A stretch of 64,000 bases of DNA from AAA164-E04 sp964342825. GTDB taxonomy: Bacteria; Verrucomicrobiota; Verrucomicrobiia; Limisphaerales; AAA164-E04. The notes beneath the pieces were generated by a model. That model did not search any database and had not been told where the DNA came from. It worked only from the letters and a program-made list of their open reading frames with translations. The stretch lies in assembly GCA_964342825.1 (NCBI GenBank), contig CAYFHO010000018.1, positions 3,800 to 67,799 of the forward strand, in the 5' to 3' direction. Shown piece after piece: positions 18,398-27,703 of the stretch. Both the position numbers and the translations under genes were made by a program. The number at the start of each line of letters is the position of its first letter. Within the stretch, counting starts at the first letter, position 1.

Positions 18398-20743
18398 ATG
18401 CGACGCGATAGCCTTTTGGGATTTTCGTTTTTTGCTCGGACACCTGACTTGGGTGTGAGGTGGTTCGCTTTATGCCTTTTCCTGGTAGTGCTCATCATGA
18501 AGGCGGAGAGTGGCGGCAATGCGAAGGGGGAAAAACATCTGTTGAATCAAAGTGATGACGGCCTGAAGGTGTTTACGACGCATATCGAACCTTTACTTAA
18601 GAAGCATTGTTTTGAGTGTCACAGTCATGAGGCCAGGAAATCCAAGGGAGGGCTGATGCTGGATTCTTTAAATGCCATGCTCAAAGGTGGCGATTTAGGC
18701 CCGGCCATCGTTCCGGGAGATCCTGCGCAAAGCCTTTTATTCGATGCGGTGAATTATCGTAACAATGATCTTCAAATGCCTCCAGATGGAAAATTGGAGG
18801 ATACCGAGATTGCCTTGATTCGAGAATGGATTGCTCTTGGTGCGGCACATGCCGTGCAGGGCCCAACCATTGAGCCGGATGCTTACCTGGGGCCACAACC
18901 TGATGACTTGTGGTCGGTTCAACCTATTGATTCCTCCAGATTAGATTCAATGCAGGAGCATCCTGTCGATCAGCTTTGGCTTGAGGGTTTAAAAAGACAG
19001 GAATTGTCTCCTTCCGAAGATGCAGAACCGCATGAGATTTTACGTCGACTGCATTATGTGCTCACAGGGCTTTCACCCACTTGGAAAGAAATCCAGGAAT
19101 TTGAACGGATGGCAAAAACGAATCTTGAACTTGCCATGAATAAAACCGTTGATCGATTGCTGGCATCACCACAATTTGGTGTACGATGGGCGAGGCATTG
19201 GTTGGATGTTGCTCGTTATGCCGATGTGAGCGGAACGACCAATCCTGCCATTTTTTCTCAAGCCTGGAGGTATCGTGAATGGGTGATTCACTCTTTCAAT
19301 ACGGATAAACCCTGGCAAGATTTTGTAAGCCAACAGATTGCGGGCGACATTCTGGTCGGAAAAGATCCGATCCTCAATGCAGAGAAGTTGATAGCTACCG
19401 GATATCTTGCATTGTCTCATGTTTTGGCTGTGGATCGTGATAAAGAACGCCTCAAGCTGGATACCATCGACGAACAGCTTGATGTGATTGGTCGAACCTT
19501 TTTGGGCATCCAGATCGGGTGCGCTCGTTGCCATGACCACAAAATAGATCCATTCCCGACGCGGGATTACTATGCAATGGCGGGAATCTTGCGCAACACC
19601 GACACTATTCAAGCCAGCTATTCTCCGGAATCGGTAAAGTCTGTTGCTCCCCAATTGAGAGATGCATGGAACCAGCTTCCTCATTGGATGCAAGTTGGAG
19701 AGGGAGTGAAAATTCATGCGGTCAAGGATTCGAATGTGTTAAGAAACGAACCCATTCATTTGAGAGGAGAACAGGACATGCTTGGAGAAATCGTTCCGCG
19801 AGGTATGCCAGCCATCGTTCCAGCCATCGAGCATAATCCAATTCCTCAAACCTCCAGTGGACGTGTTCAACTGGCTGAGTGGTTGTTGGCCGAAGAAAAT
19901 GTGCTTGTGGCACGTGTCATTGTGAACCGTGTCTGGCATCACGTTTTTGGTAGGGGAATTGTCAGGTCAACCGATAATTTTGGATTAACCGGAGATTTAC
20001 CCAGTCATCCTGAATTACTGGATTTACTTGCATACCGATTTCGGCATCATCATCAAAATTCATTCAAAAGCCTGATTAAGGAGCTGGTGATGAGCCAAAT
20101 ATTTCGGCAATCGAGCGGCCTGCATGCGCATGGTTTGAAATTAGATCCTGAAAACAAATTTTTGTGGCGCATGAATCGCAGACGCAGTGATGCCGAGTCA
20201 TTGATAGATTCGATTCAGTGGGTTTCGGGGTCGCTCGATTTAACCTCAACAGGTGGAACTGCACCCAAATTCAAACGCGGAAATCAGGCGAGCACGTCCC
20301 AACTGGAGATACCGCGAGCAACATTGCGTAAAAGGTCTATTTATTGGCCGGTCTTTAGAAAAGATATTCCTGTTGCGCTGGATTTTTTAAGTGTCTTCGA
20401 TTTTCCTCCTGCCACCGGTCCGAGAGGGCGACGCGTAACGACTCAGGTGCCCGCTCAGTCATTGGCCTTGCTCAATAGTGATCTGGTTTTAACCGCAGCC
20501 CAAAGATTGAGAAAAAGTCTGCAATCAACCGATGAAATCGATCGCATTTACGAATTGTACCGGCGTGTGTTGTCTCGCGATCCGTACGCATACGAGATCG
20601 AGGCAGCATTGGCTTTTGTGGAATCATTTTGTAAGAGCTTGCTTGAATCCGGGGCCGCCAAACCCGAGAATGTCCCCGCCGTCGCCTGGAATCGGCTTTG
20701 TCACACCATACTTGCATGTAATGAGTTTATCACCATTCCATAA
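18398..20743 (+). CDS. Cytochrome c / DUF1549 / DUF1553 protein
   Basis: 781 residues, the minimal form of this architecture in the window. A signal helix (about 22-35) precedes the planctomycete cytochrome C domain with CFECH at 71-75 and the usual tail GGDLGPAIVPGDPAQSLLFD. DUF1549 (about 180-385) contains GVRWARHWLDVARYADVSGT and CARCHDHKIDPFPTRDYYAM. DUF1553 (about 480-745) contains RVQLAEWLLAEENVLVARVI, then VNRVWHHVFGRGIV and TTQVPAQSLALLNSDLV. There is no LamG or carbohydrate-binding insert, unlike its two paralogues at 13853 and 27704. The next DUF1501 gene starts one base after its stop. Confidence 0.9.
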   Translation: MRRDSLLGFSFFARTPDLGVRWFALCLFLVVLIMKAESGGNAKGEKHLLNQSDDGLKVFTTHIEPLLKKHCFECHSHEARKSKGGLMLDSLNAMLKGGDLGPAIVPGDPAQSLLFDAVNYRNNDLQMPPDGKLEDTEIALIREWIALGAAHAVQGPTIEPDAYLGPQPDDLWSVQPIDSSRLDSMQEHPVDQLWLEGLKRQELSPSEDAEPHEILRRLHYVLTGLSPTWKEIQEFERMAKTNLELAMNKTVDRLLASPQFGVRWARHWLDVARYADVSGTTNPAIFSQAWRYREWVIHSFNTDKPWQDFVSQQIAGDILVGKDPILNAEKLIATGYLALSHVLAVDRDKERLKLDTIDEQLDVIGRTFLGIQIGCARCHDHKIDPFPTRDYYAMAGILRNTDTIQASYSPESVKSVAPQLRDAWNQLPHWMQVGEGVKIHAVKDSNVLRNEPIHLRGEQDMLGEIVPRGMPAIVPAIEHNPIPQTSSGRVQLAEWLLAEENVLVARVIVNRVWHHVFGRGIVRSTDNFGLTGDLPSHPELLDLLAYRFRHHHQNSFKSLIKELVMSQIFRQSSGLHAHGLKLDPENKFLWRMNRRRSDAESLIDSIQWVSGSLDLTSTGGTAPKFKRGNQASTSQLEIPRATLRKRSIYWPVFRKDIPVALDFLSVFDFPPATGPRGRRVTTQVPAQSLALLNSDLVLTAAQRLRKSLQSTDEIDRIYELYRRVLSRDPYAYEIEAALAFVESFCKSLLESGAAKPENVPAVAWNRLCHTILACNEFITIP

Positions 20744-20744
20744 C

Positions 20745-22217
20745 ATGAATGAATCCCGGTTTCCATGTGGTCAAATAGCAAGGCCAGCAATATCGCGTCG
20801 TGATTTCCTTCAGCGATCTGCTCTTGGGTTTGGAGCGTTGGCTTTGTCCAGTGTTTCGAGGCAACAAGCGACCGCTGGTCAGAGATCACCGAATCCACTT
20901 TCAGTCAAACCATCACATTTTAAGCCACGGGCCAAGCGCGTTATTTTGTTGTTTATGGAAGGTGCGCCTTCGCAGATGGACACCATTGACTACAAACCGG
21001 AACTCATCCGAAGGCATGATCAGGCTTTGCCACAATCCGCACTGCCAAAAGCAATGCTTGAAGGTAAAGGGGAAAAGCTGTCTGAATTTGGACAAATATT
21101 TAAGCCCGTCGTTGATTTTAAGCAAAGAGGTGCTTCCGGGTTGTGGGTGAGTGATGCCCTGCCTTCTATTGCAAATCATGCCGATGAATTGTGCGTCCTG
21201 AATGGAATGGTTTGCGACAGTACGGAGCATGGGACGGCAACGCAACAATTTCATACCGGATTACCCGTATTGCCTCGCCCCAGTATGGGAGCATGGCTGA
21301 TGTACGGGCTGGGTACCGAAAATGAGAATTTACCTGGATTCGTTGTGATTTCCCCACCTGCCGGTTCCAACATAAATTGTGGTACAGATTTCCTTCCCAG
21401 TGTGTATCAATCTACGATTTTAAGAGATGTGGCTAAAGCAGAGAGCCAAAAGATCCGTTATCTTCAAGACAAGCGTTTGCCTCGAGAGTTGCGCCAGAAA
21501 CAGCTTCGATTTTTACAGCAACTCAATCAAAGACATGCTTTGATTTCTGAAAATGATTCCATTTTGGAAAGCCAGATAGCCGCCAATGAACTGGCGTTCC
21601 GAATGCAAACTGAAGCCCCTGATGTATTGGATATTGAGCGTGAATCAGCAGCGACCAGGAAACTTTATGGTTTGGATCAATCTGAAACGGATGCATTTGG
21701 AAGACAATGTCTATTGGCGCGCAAGTTGGCGGAGTCGGGTGTTCGATTCATCCAGGTAACCAGCAAGGAATGGGATCATCATGATCAAATTGCGACCAAG
21801 CTACCGGCCAGTTGTCATCGAGTGGATAAACCAATTGCCGGATTGTTATCGGATTTAAAGGGTAGGGGCTTACTTGAGGATACACTCGTCATCTGGAGTG
21901 GGGAATTTGGGCGAACTCCAAACTGGCAAAGTTTCGGAGCTGCCAAAAAAGCCGGTAAACCGCCCGGCCGCGGTCACAATCCATTTGGATTCAGTTTATG
22001 GATGGCTGGAGGAGGTGTTCGACCTGGATTTAAATTCGGGGCCACCGATGAGTTTGGTTACAGTGCAGTGGATGGAAGAGTCCACATTCATGACCTTCAC
22101 GCGACCATCCTGCATTTAATGGGGCTTGATCATGAAAACCTAACCTACACCCATGCAGGCCGACCTTATCGATTGACAGATGTTTATGGTGAAGTGGTTC
22201 ACGAAATCTTGGCGTAA
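20745..22217 (+). CDS. DUF1501 Tat-exported protein (partner of 18398 cytochrome)
   Basis: 490 residues from the ATG at 20745. The frame is open further upstream, but those codons lie inside the cytochrome gene and encode no signal. The Tat motif is ISRRDFLQRSALGFGALALS. Family landmarks are RVILLFMEGAPSQMDTIDYK, RKLAESGVRFIQVTSKEWDH, DTLVIWSGEFGRTPNW, GHNPFGFSLWMAGGGVRPG and HIHDLHATILHLMGLDHENL. The nucleophile-region motif reads EGAPSQMD rather than the usual GGPSHVD, a mild change. It is separated from the preceding cytochrome by one base and from the following DUF1080 gene by 16. Confidence 0.9.
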   Translation: MNESRFPCGQIARPAISRRDFLQRSALGFGALALSSVSRQQATAGQRSPNPLSVKPSHFKPRAKRVILLFMEGAPSQMDTIDYKPELIRRHDQALPQSALPKAMLEGKGEKLSEFGQIFKPVVDFKQRGASGLWVSDALPSIANHADELCVLNGMVCDSTEHGTATQQFHTGLPVLPRPSMGAWLMYGLGTENENLPGFVVISPPAGSNINCGTDFLPSVYQSTILRDVAKAESQKIRYLQDKRLPRELRQKQLRFLQQLNQRHALISENDSILESQIAANELAFRMQTEAPDVLDIERESAATRKLYGLDQSETDAFGRQCLLARKLAESGVRFIQVTSKEWDHHDQIATKLPASCHRVDKPIAGLLSDLKGRGLLEDTLVIWSGEFGRTPNWQSFGAAKKAGKPPGRGHNPFGFSLWMAGGGVRPGFKFGATDEFGYSAVDGRVHIHDLHATILHLMGLDHENLTYTHAGRPYRLTDVYGEVVHEILA

Positions 22218-22233
22218 AGTACGTAATATTCAC

Positions 22234-22950
22234 ATGAAACAGATTTGCATTTTTATCTTTGGGCTCCTGTGCCTCCACCCAACTACGAAAGGAGATGAAG
22301 ACTGGAGACTACTGTTCAATGGGGAAAATCTTGATGGTTGGGAGGTCCACAGCGGTTCCGCCAAATTCGAGGTCAGTGATGGTGCCATCGTTGGAACTAC
22401 CGTGCCCATGAGCCCGAACACCTTTCTTTGCACCACTCATCTGTTTTCAGATTTTGAACTGGTATTGGAGGTGAAATGTGATCTTGGGCTCAACTCGGGA
22501 ATTCAAATTCGAAGTCAAATCACCAGGGGGGAAACCAAAGTGATTGCTTTGAATGGGCGCAATGGTCCGCGAGAGATCACGCTGCCTGACGATCGAGTCC
22601 ATGGTTATCAGGTGGAAGTTGCCAGTGCTGAATCCGGGCGATCCGGGGGGCTTTATGATGAGGCTCGTCGTTTTATATTTCTGGATGAACCCGGGGACAA
22701 ACCAGGGGAAAGATCCGTATTTAAGGACGATCAATGGAATCATTTCCGGATTCGGTGTCAAGGCGATCGTATCCAGACCTGGGTCAATGGCGTTGCTTGT
22801 GCAGACGTAAAGGATTCCATGGATGACTCAGGCATCATTGGATTACAGGTTCATGGCAATATTTCCGTGTCTGGGCGTGTCAGTAAAAAACCTTATGTCA
22901 AACATCAGGTAAGGTTTCGCAACATTCGAATTCGTTTACTCAATCCATGA
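22234..22950 (+). CDS. DUF1080 (3-keto-disaccharide-hydrolase-type) secreted protein
   Basis: 238 residues from the ATG at 22234, giving a signal peptide (MKQICIFIFGLLCLHPTTKG). The DUF1080 jelly-roll starts at once: WRLLFNGENLDGWEVHSGSA, then FEVSDGAIVG, DFELVLEVKCDLGLNSGIQI, and WNHFRIRCQGDRIQTWVNGV, ending GIIGLQVHG. These are the standard landmarks of the family (LFNGxxLxGW, NSGxxxR, GxxGLQ). Some members hydrolyse 3-keto-glycosides; others are uncharacterised or act as lectin-like modules. Its stop overlaps the sulfatase start by four bases, linking it to sulfated-glycan breakdown. Confidence 0.9.
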   Translation: MKQICIFIFGLLCLHPTTKGDEDWRLLFNGENLDGWEVHSGSAKFEVSDGAIVGTTVPMSPNTFLCTTHLFSDFELVLEVKCDLGLNSGIQIRSQITRGETKVIALNGRNGPREITLPDDRVHGYQVEVASAESGRSGGLYDEARRFIFLDEPGDKPGERSVFKDDQWNHFRIRCQGDRIQTWVNGVACADVKDSMDDSGIIGLQVHGNISVSGRVSKKPYVKHQVRFRNIRIRLLNP

Positions 22951-24593
22951 TTATGTTCATTGCACATAGGACTCCACTGGTTTGGGTGTGGATAGGTTTG
23001 TTGACGTGCATTTGCCGGGCTGCCACCGATTCAGAACCAACTAAGAAACCGAACATTCTACTGATCGTTGCAGACGACCTGGGTTATTCTGATTTGGGAT
23101 GTTACGGCGGGGAGATTGCAACACCTCGCCTTGATCAGTTGGCACGGAACGGTATTCGGTTTACACAATTTTACAATGCAGGCAGATGTTGTCCATCTCG
23201 TGCCTCCATTCTGACCGGTCATTATCCGCATCGTGTGGGGCTGGGACATATGACTAAGGACATTCACCGCCCGGGTTATCGGGGGAGCGTTTCCAGTCAG
23301 GCTCCCGTTATTTCACAAGTATTGATGCCAGCAGGATATCGCTCCTTCATCGCGGGGAAATGGCATTTAGGCACCGATGATCCAACTCAACATGGATTCG
23401 AGGAATTTTATGGAACTCTTGTCAGCGCAAAGAGATTTTTTGATCCCGAACATTTGATTCGCCTGCCCCGGCAAAGAAAACCGATTTCTTATCCCAAAGG
23501 TGAGTTTTATGCTACCGACGCGGTGACAGATCATGCCCTTGAGTTTCTTTCAAAAGCCAGAACCACCCCTAAGCATCCCTGGTTTCTTTATCTGGCCTAT
23601 CACGCGCCTCACTTCCCTTTACATGCACCAGCTGAAGAGATTGGTAAATACGAAAAACGTTATCAAGATGGATGGGATCGCTTGAGGGATGAACGACTAA
23701 GGCGCATGAAACAGATGGGTATCGTTTCCGATGAAACCCAATTACCACCAAGATCCAAATTCTGGAATTATGGTGAAACTCAGACCGGAGTGAATCCTGC
23801 GTGGGACACTCTTAAGGTCGAACGTCGAAACGACCTCGCCCGGCGAATGGCCATTTACGCCGCAATGATTGATAGAATGGATCAACAGATCGGTCGAGTG
23901 ATAGATGACCTGAAATGGAGTGGTGAGTTGGATCATACCCTTATCATTTTTATATCTGATAATGGTGCCTGCGCCGAATGGGATCCTTTTGGATTTGATA
24001 TCAAGTCCAGTAATAACAATATCCTTCATCAAGGGGCGGATCTCGACAAAATGGGAGGTCCAGGCACCTTTCACAGTATCGGATCAGCTTGGGCCAACGC
24101 TGCCAATACACCGTGGCGGCTTTACAAGCACTTCAATCATGAGGGCGGGATTAATTCACCTTGTATTGTTCATTGGCCCTCCAAATTGAAAGAACATGCC
24201 GGTACCATTAATCAACATCCGACCCACATTATAGATCTGCTTCCAACCATCCTCGAGGCAACCGGGTTGACCTATAATGGTCCCTGGCCTCTTTCAGGAA
24301 TCGACCTGCTGGGGGCTTTAAAACGAGATCGACCTTTGTTTTTTGAACACGAAGGCAATCGAGCCTTGCGGAGTGGTGATTGGAAGTTGGTGGCGCTTCG
24401 TGGAAAACCATGGGAGCTTTATTCTTTTGCCACGACACGTACTGAGCTGAATGATGTCAGTCAAGAGTATCCGGACCTGGTAGCAAAACTTGCGGGGCAA
24501 TGGGATCAATGGGCAATCGAACAAGAAGTCACTCCGCTACCTGAAGATTATGGGGTATCCTATTTACGTGCGAATATTCAGAATGAAAAATAG
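22947..24593 (+). CDS. Family S1 sulfatase
   Basis: 548 residues with an N-terminal signal helix. The alkaline-phosphatase-fold sulfatase domain opens with PNILLIVADDLGYSDLGCYG (metal-binding DD). It carries the formylglycine signature CCPSRASILTG with the modified Cys at residue 81, then GKWHLG, PWFLYLAYHAPHFPLHAP, FISDNGACAEWDPFG and the C-terminal GDWKLVALRGKPWELY. This is the S1 class that needs a formylglycine-generating enzyme, which is not in the window. It probably removes sulfate esters from a marine polysaccharide; the exact substrate is unknown. The four-base overlap with DUF1080 and the 11-base overlap with the next sulfatase show an operon. Confidence 0.93.
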   Translation: MIMFIAHRTPLVWVWIGLLTCICRAATDSEPTKKPNILLIVADDLGYSDLGCYGGEIATPRLDQLARNGIRFTQFYNAGRCCPSRASILTGHYPHRVGLGHMTKDIHRPGYRGSVSSQAPVISQVLMPAGYRSFIAGKWHLGTDDPTQHGFEEFYGTLVSAKRFFDPEHLIRLPRQRKPISYPKGEFYATDAVTDHALEFLSKARTTPKHPWFLYLAYHAPHFPLHAPAEEIGKYEKRYQDGWDRLRDERLRRMKQMGIVSDETQLPPRSKFWNYGETQTGVNPAWDTLKVERRNDLARRMAIYAAMIDRMDQQIGRVIDDLKWSGELDHTLIIFISDNGACAEWDPFGFDIKSSNNNILHQGADLDKMGGPGTFHSIGSAWANAANTPWRLYKHFNHEGGINSPCIVHWPSKLKEHAGTINQHPTHIIDLLPTILEATGLTYNGPWPLSGIDLLGALKRDRPLFFEHEGNRALRSGDWKLVALRGKPWELYSFATTRTELNDVSQEYPDLVAKLAGQWDQWAIEQEVTPLPEDYGVSYLRANIQNEK

Positions 24594-26148
24594 TATTTCA
24601 AATAATAATCAATGGTCCTGGAGGCAAGGTGGGGCACTTTTGCTTTTCTGTTTGATATGCCATTTATCCATTGCCAGTGAATCCTTGAATTTACCCCACC
24701 TGGTTGATTCTAAACCTCGTAACATTGTTTTTATCCTGGTCGATGACCAACGTTTTGATGCGATGAGTTGTGCCGGTCACCCTTTTCTGAAAACTCCTGC
24801 CCTGGATTCCATTGCCGAGAATGGAGTCTTGTTCCGCAACGCGTATGTAACCACTTCCCTTTGTTCGCCCAGCCGAGCTTCGATATTGACGGGATTATAC
24901 GCACACACTCATGGAGTGGTGGATAATCGGACACTTGTTTCAAATGAACTGGTGTTCTTCGGGCAATATCTGCAGGCCAATCAGTATGAAACCGCGTTCA
25001 TTGGGAAATGGCATATGGGTAATGCCAGCGATGAGCCGCGGAGGGGATGGGACCATTGGGTGAGTTTCAGGGGGCAAGGCCATTATTATCCAAAACTCAA
25101 GAATGGGAAAACGTCTTTACTCAATGTCAATGGTAAGTCGATTCCTCAAACCAGGTATATCACGGACGAATTGACAGATTATGCGGTGGATTGGCTCAAG
25201 GAACGCGATGATCAAGGGAAATCATGGATGCTTTATCTTTCCCACAAAGCCGTTCATTCTGATTTTATACCAGCAGATCGTCATGACGGTCGTTTCAAGA
25301 ATGTTCCACTTCCCGAGGTTCGTTCCACTCAAAATACTCCGGATGATGATCGCAAACCGATGTGGGCTCGCAATCAGCGCAACTCCTGGCATGGGGCAGA
25401 GTTTCCATTACACCTTCAGCAAGGGGAAATGGATTTTTTGGAACGTCGATATTACGAAGCGATGTTGGCTGTAGATGAAAGCACAGAGCGTGTTTTGAAG
25501 ACACTGAAAGATCTTGGGCTCTACGAATCTACCTTGGTTATTTATATGGGGGATAACGGATTTATGTGGGGAGAACAGGGCTTGTGGGATAAACGTACTG
25601 CCTATGATCCGTCCATTCGAGTGCCGTTGTTGATGCAGTGTCCGGACCTGTTACCCGCTGGTCGTTTTGTGGACGGCATGGCGGCGAATATTGACATCGC
25701 TCCGACTGTTCTTGATGCCGCGGGACTGCAGTCTCCTGAACATTTCCAGGGCAAGAGTCTTCTTTCCATCGCCAAAGGCCGTCCGGATCCGGAATGGAGA
25801 ACGGAACTGCTCTATGAATATTTTTGGGAACGTTGGGCCCCATCGACGCCCACTCTTCATGCCTTGATCACCCCCCGGTTTAAATACGTAAGAGCCTATG
25901 GTCTTTGGGATCTACATGAGCTTTATGATCTTCAAAACGATCCGGAGGAATTAGATAATTTGTATCTTGAATCCAGTTGGCACCAACTTGCCATCGATAT
26001 GGACAAACGATTATTCGAACTGCTTCATGAAACGGGTGGTGATTCGATCCCTTTACACCGTGGATGGCACGGCAGAGCTAAAGAATTAAGGCACCCTGAC
26101 CGGTCGCCCTGGGCGCTTTTTCCAAAATCACTGAAAGTCAAACCTTGA
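24583..26148 (+). CDS. Family S1 sulfatase
   Basis: 521 residues from the ATG at 24583, which overlaps the previous gene by 11 bases and opens a signal peptide (hydrophobic GGALLLFCLICHLSIAS). The sulfatase domain has RNIVFILVDDQRFDAMSCAG, the C-S-P-S-R formylglycine motif with Cys at residue 94 (LCSPSRASILTG), GKWHMGN, YLSHKAVHSDFIPADRH and YMGDNGFMWGEQGLWDKR. The last two, with the KRTAYDPSIRVPLLMQCP segment, are typical of S1 enzymes near the N-acetylglucosamine-6-sulfatase/iduronate-sulfatase branch. It is clearly different from the neighbouring sulfatase, so the pair may act on two sulfate positions of one substrate. Confidence 0.93.
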   Translation: MKNSISNNNQWSWRQGGALLLFCLICHLSIASESLNLPHLVDSKPRNIVFILVDDQRFDAMSCAGHPFLKTPALDSIAENGVLFRNAYVTTSLCSPSRASILTGLYAHTHGVVDNRTLVSNELVFFGQYLQANQYETAFIGKWHMGNASDEPRRGWDHWVSFRGQGHYYPKLKNGKTSLLNVNGKSIPQTRYITDELTDYAVDWLKERDDQGKSWMLYLSHKAVHSDFIPADRHDGRFKNVPLPEVRSTQNTPDDDRKPMWARNQRNSWHGAEFPLHLQQGEMDFLERRYYEAMLAVDESTERVLKTLKDLGLYESTLVIYMGDNGFMWGEQGLWDKRTAYDPSIRVPLLMQCPDLLPAGRFVDGMAANIDIAPTVLDAAGLQSPEHFQGKSLLSIAKGRPDPEWRTELLYEYFWERWAPSTPTLHALITPRFKYVRAYGLWDLHELYDLQNDPEELDNLYLESSWHQLAIDMDKRLFELLHETGGDSIPLHRGWHGRAKELRHPDRSPWALFPKSLKVKP

Positions 26149-26221
26149 GTAATTATCTGATCGAGACATTTTTGATTTCCGAATTTTCTTTTGATCACTG
26201 ATTTGTAACTCTTTTAAATTC

Positions 26222-27637
26222 ATGCATTCATTCAACAATTTAACACCTCGCCGCCAGTTTTTTTCCACAGCCGTCAAAGGTCTCCTCGCTGCAGGATCTT
26301 TGAGTCGGTTTGCGGTCTTTGGGCAAACTGCAGGGAATTCGACAAAAAGAACTATCGACAAGACTAAGGGTTTTTTCAGAACGAAAAAAATCGGCGGTAA
26401 GTGGTTTTTGCTCAATCCCGACGGCCAACCGGTTTTTCTGCGTGGAGCAAATCACTATACCGATGGCACTTACATGCCGATGAATCTCAAAGAACAATAC
26501 GGTTCTCAGCAACGTTGGCTGGAATCCGTGCGTGATCGTCATCAGGAATGGGGCTTCAATTATCTGCCTCCTTCCATTGGACCTTCTGAACACGGGCATT
26601 TAGTGGGGCCACCTGAGATCGTTCCTGGGGGAGGGAAGAAGTGGCCGAACCCGGTTCATCGAACCCCAGAGTTGTCTCCTGAGACTTTCAGTCGACTGGA
26701 TTATCCTTTCGCTTTAATGCTGGAGGTTCCCAAACAATACATGGCAGGACGTAATCTGCCTGACGTTTTTTCAAAGGATTTTCGTGATGCGGTGGATCAA
26801 CGATGCCGGGAGGTTTGTGAACCATTGAGGGACAATCCCAACCTGGTCGGCTATCATTTTTGTCATAACCCACCATGGCATCCCACCAATAAATCATTCG
26901 AATACTGGATCCAGGATATCGTACATAGCGGCCGTCCTGCGCATCGAAAATGGGTGGAAGTCATGAGACGATTGTACGGCAGTGTGGAGTTATGGAATCG
27001 TACTTACGGTACCCCCATTGATTCGTTCGAAGATATTTTGGAAATGAAATATCCGCTGAGAGCCTACGTGCTGGAATCAAAAGGGCAGCGCGATCGGGCT
27101 GCCTTCATGCAACAGGTCTGTGAAGAATGGTATAAAGTCTATTCGGAAACCATCCGCAAGTATGATCCTAATCATCTTCTCCTGGGCGACAGGAATACAG
27201 GCCACCTTCATCCAATCCCTGAATATGCGTTGCACCGAATGTCTCGTTATATTGATGTATTTTCCACCAACACGATGGGTCCTGCATCCATGTTTTTCGA
27301 AACATTGCAGCAGATGACCCCTCACTGGGATGGCCCCATTTTGCTGGCCGATACGGGAGCCGGGATTTACAACGGTGAATGGTCCAAATCAGCTTACCAA
27401 TGTCGTGATCTGGAAGAATATGATGCCCTGTATCAGAGCTACATGACCGCCGGTTTGGATCATCCGCAACTCATTGGTTTCGGTTGGTGCGGGTATTATG
27501 AAACTCCATCGCATCGGAGTGGTTTGGTGGATTCAAGGAATGACAAGCCGCTTGATGAACGGATCGACGTCATCAAAAAATGGAATCACTGGATGGCTCG
27601 AGAGCATACTGCTTTGTTCGAGAAACTGAATGGTTAG
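26222..27637 (+). CDS. Tat-exported glycoside hydrolase, agarase-like TIM barrel
   Basis: 471 residues with a Tat-type N-terminus (LTPRRQFFSTAVKGLLAAGS). The mature start, GFFRTKKIGGKWFLLNPDGQ, then PVFLRGANHY, is the opening seen in GH50/agarase-like enzymes. Later blocks fit a (beta/alpha)8 barrel: PNLVGYHFCHNPPWHP, PNHLLLGDRNTG, DVFSTNTMGP, GPILLADTGAG and IGFGWCGYYETPSHRSGLVD. I could not fix the catalytic pair: the usual glutamates at strands 4 and 7 are not obvious, since CHNPP and LADTG stand where E is expected. It may therefore be a divergent or inactive member. It lies within the sulfatase/cytochrome block, 73 bases after the second sulfatase. Confidence 0.65.
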   Translation: MHSFNNLTPRRQFFSTAVKGLLAAGSLSRFAVFGQTAGNSTKRTIDKTKGFFRTKKIGGKWFLLNPDGQPVFLRGANHYTDGTYMPMNLKEQYGSQQRWLESVRDRHQEWGFNYLPPSIGPSEHGHLVGPPEIVPGGGKKWPNPVHRTPELSPETFSRLDYPFALMLEVPKQYMAGRNLPDVFSKDFRDAVDQRCREVCEPLRDNPNLVGYHFCHNPPWHPTNKSFEYWIQDIVHSGRPAHRKWVEVMRRLYGSVELWNRTYGTPIDSFEDILEMKYPLRAYVLESKGQRDRAAFMQQVCEEWYKVYSETIRKYDPNHLLLGDRNTGHLHPIPEYALHRMSRYIDVFSTNTMGPASMFFETLQQMTPHWDGPILLADTGAGIYNGEWSKSAYQCRDLEEYDALYQSYMTAGLDHPQLIGFGWCGYYETPSHRSGLVDSRNDKPLDERIDVIKKWNHWMAREHTALFEKLNG

Positions 27638-27703
27638 ATGGATTTCTTTCCATGAGATCTCTCCTGCTAAAATGAGAAAGTATCAACCTTGGTATTACTG
27701 AGC

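Noticed and set aside
20532..20744. Upstream extension of the DUF1501 gene starting at 20745
   Set aside because: It lies wholly inside the preceding cytochrome gene; the Tat signal begins after the ATG at 20745, one base past the cytochrome stop.
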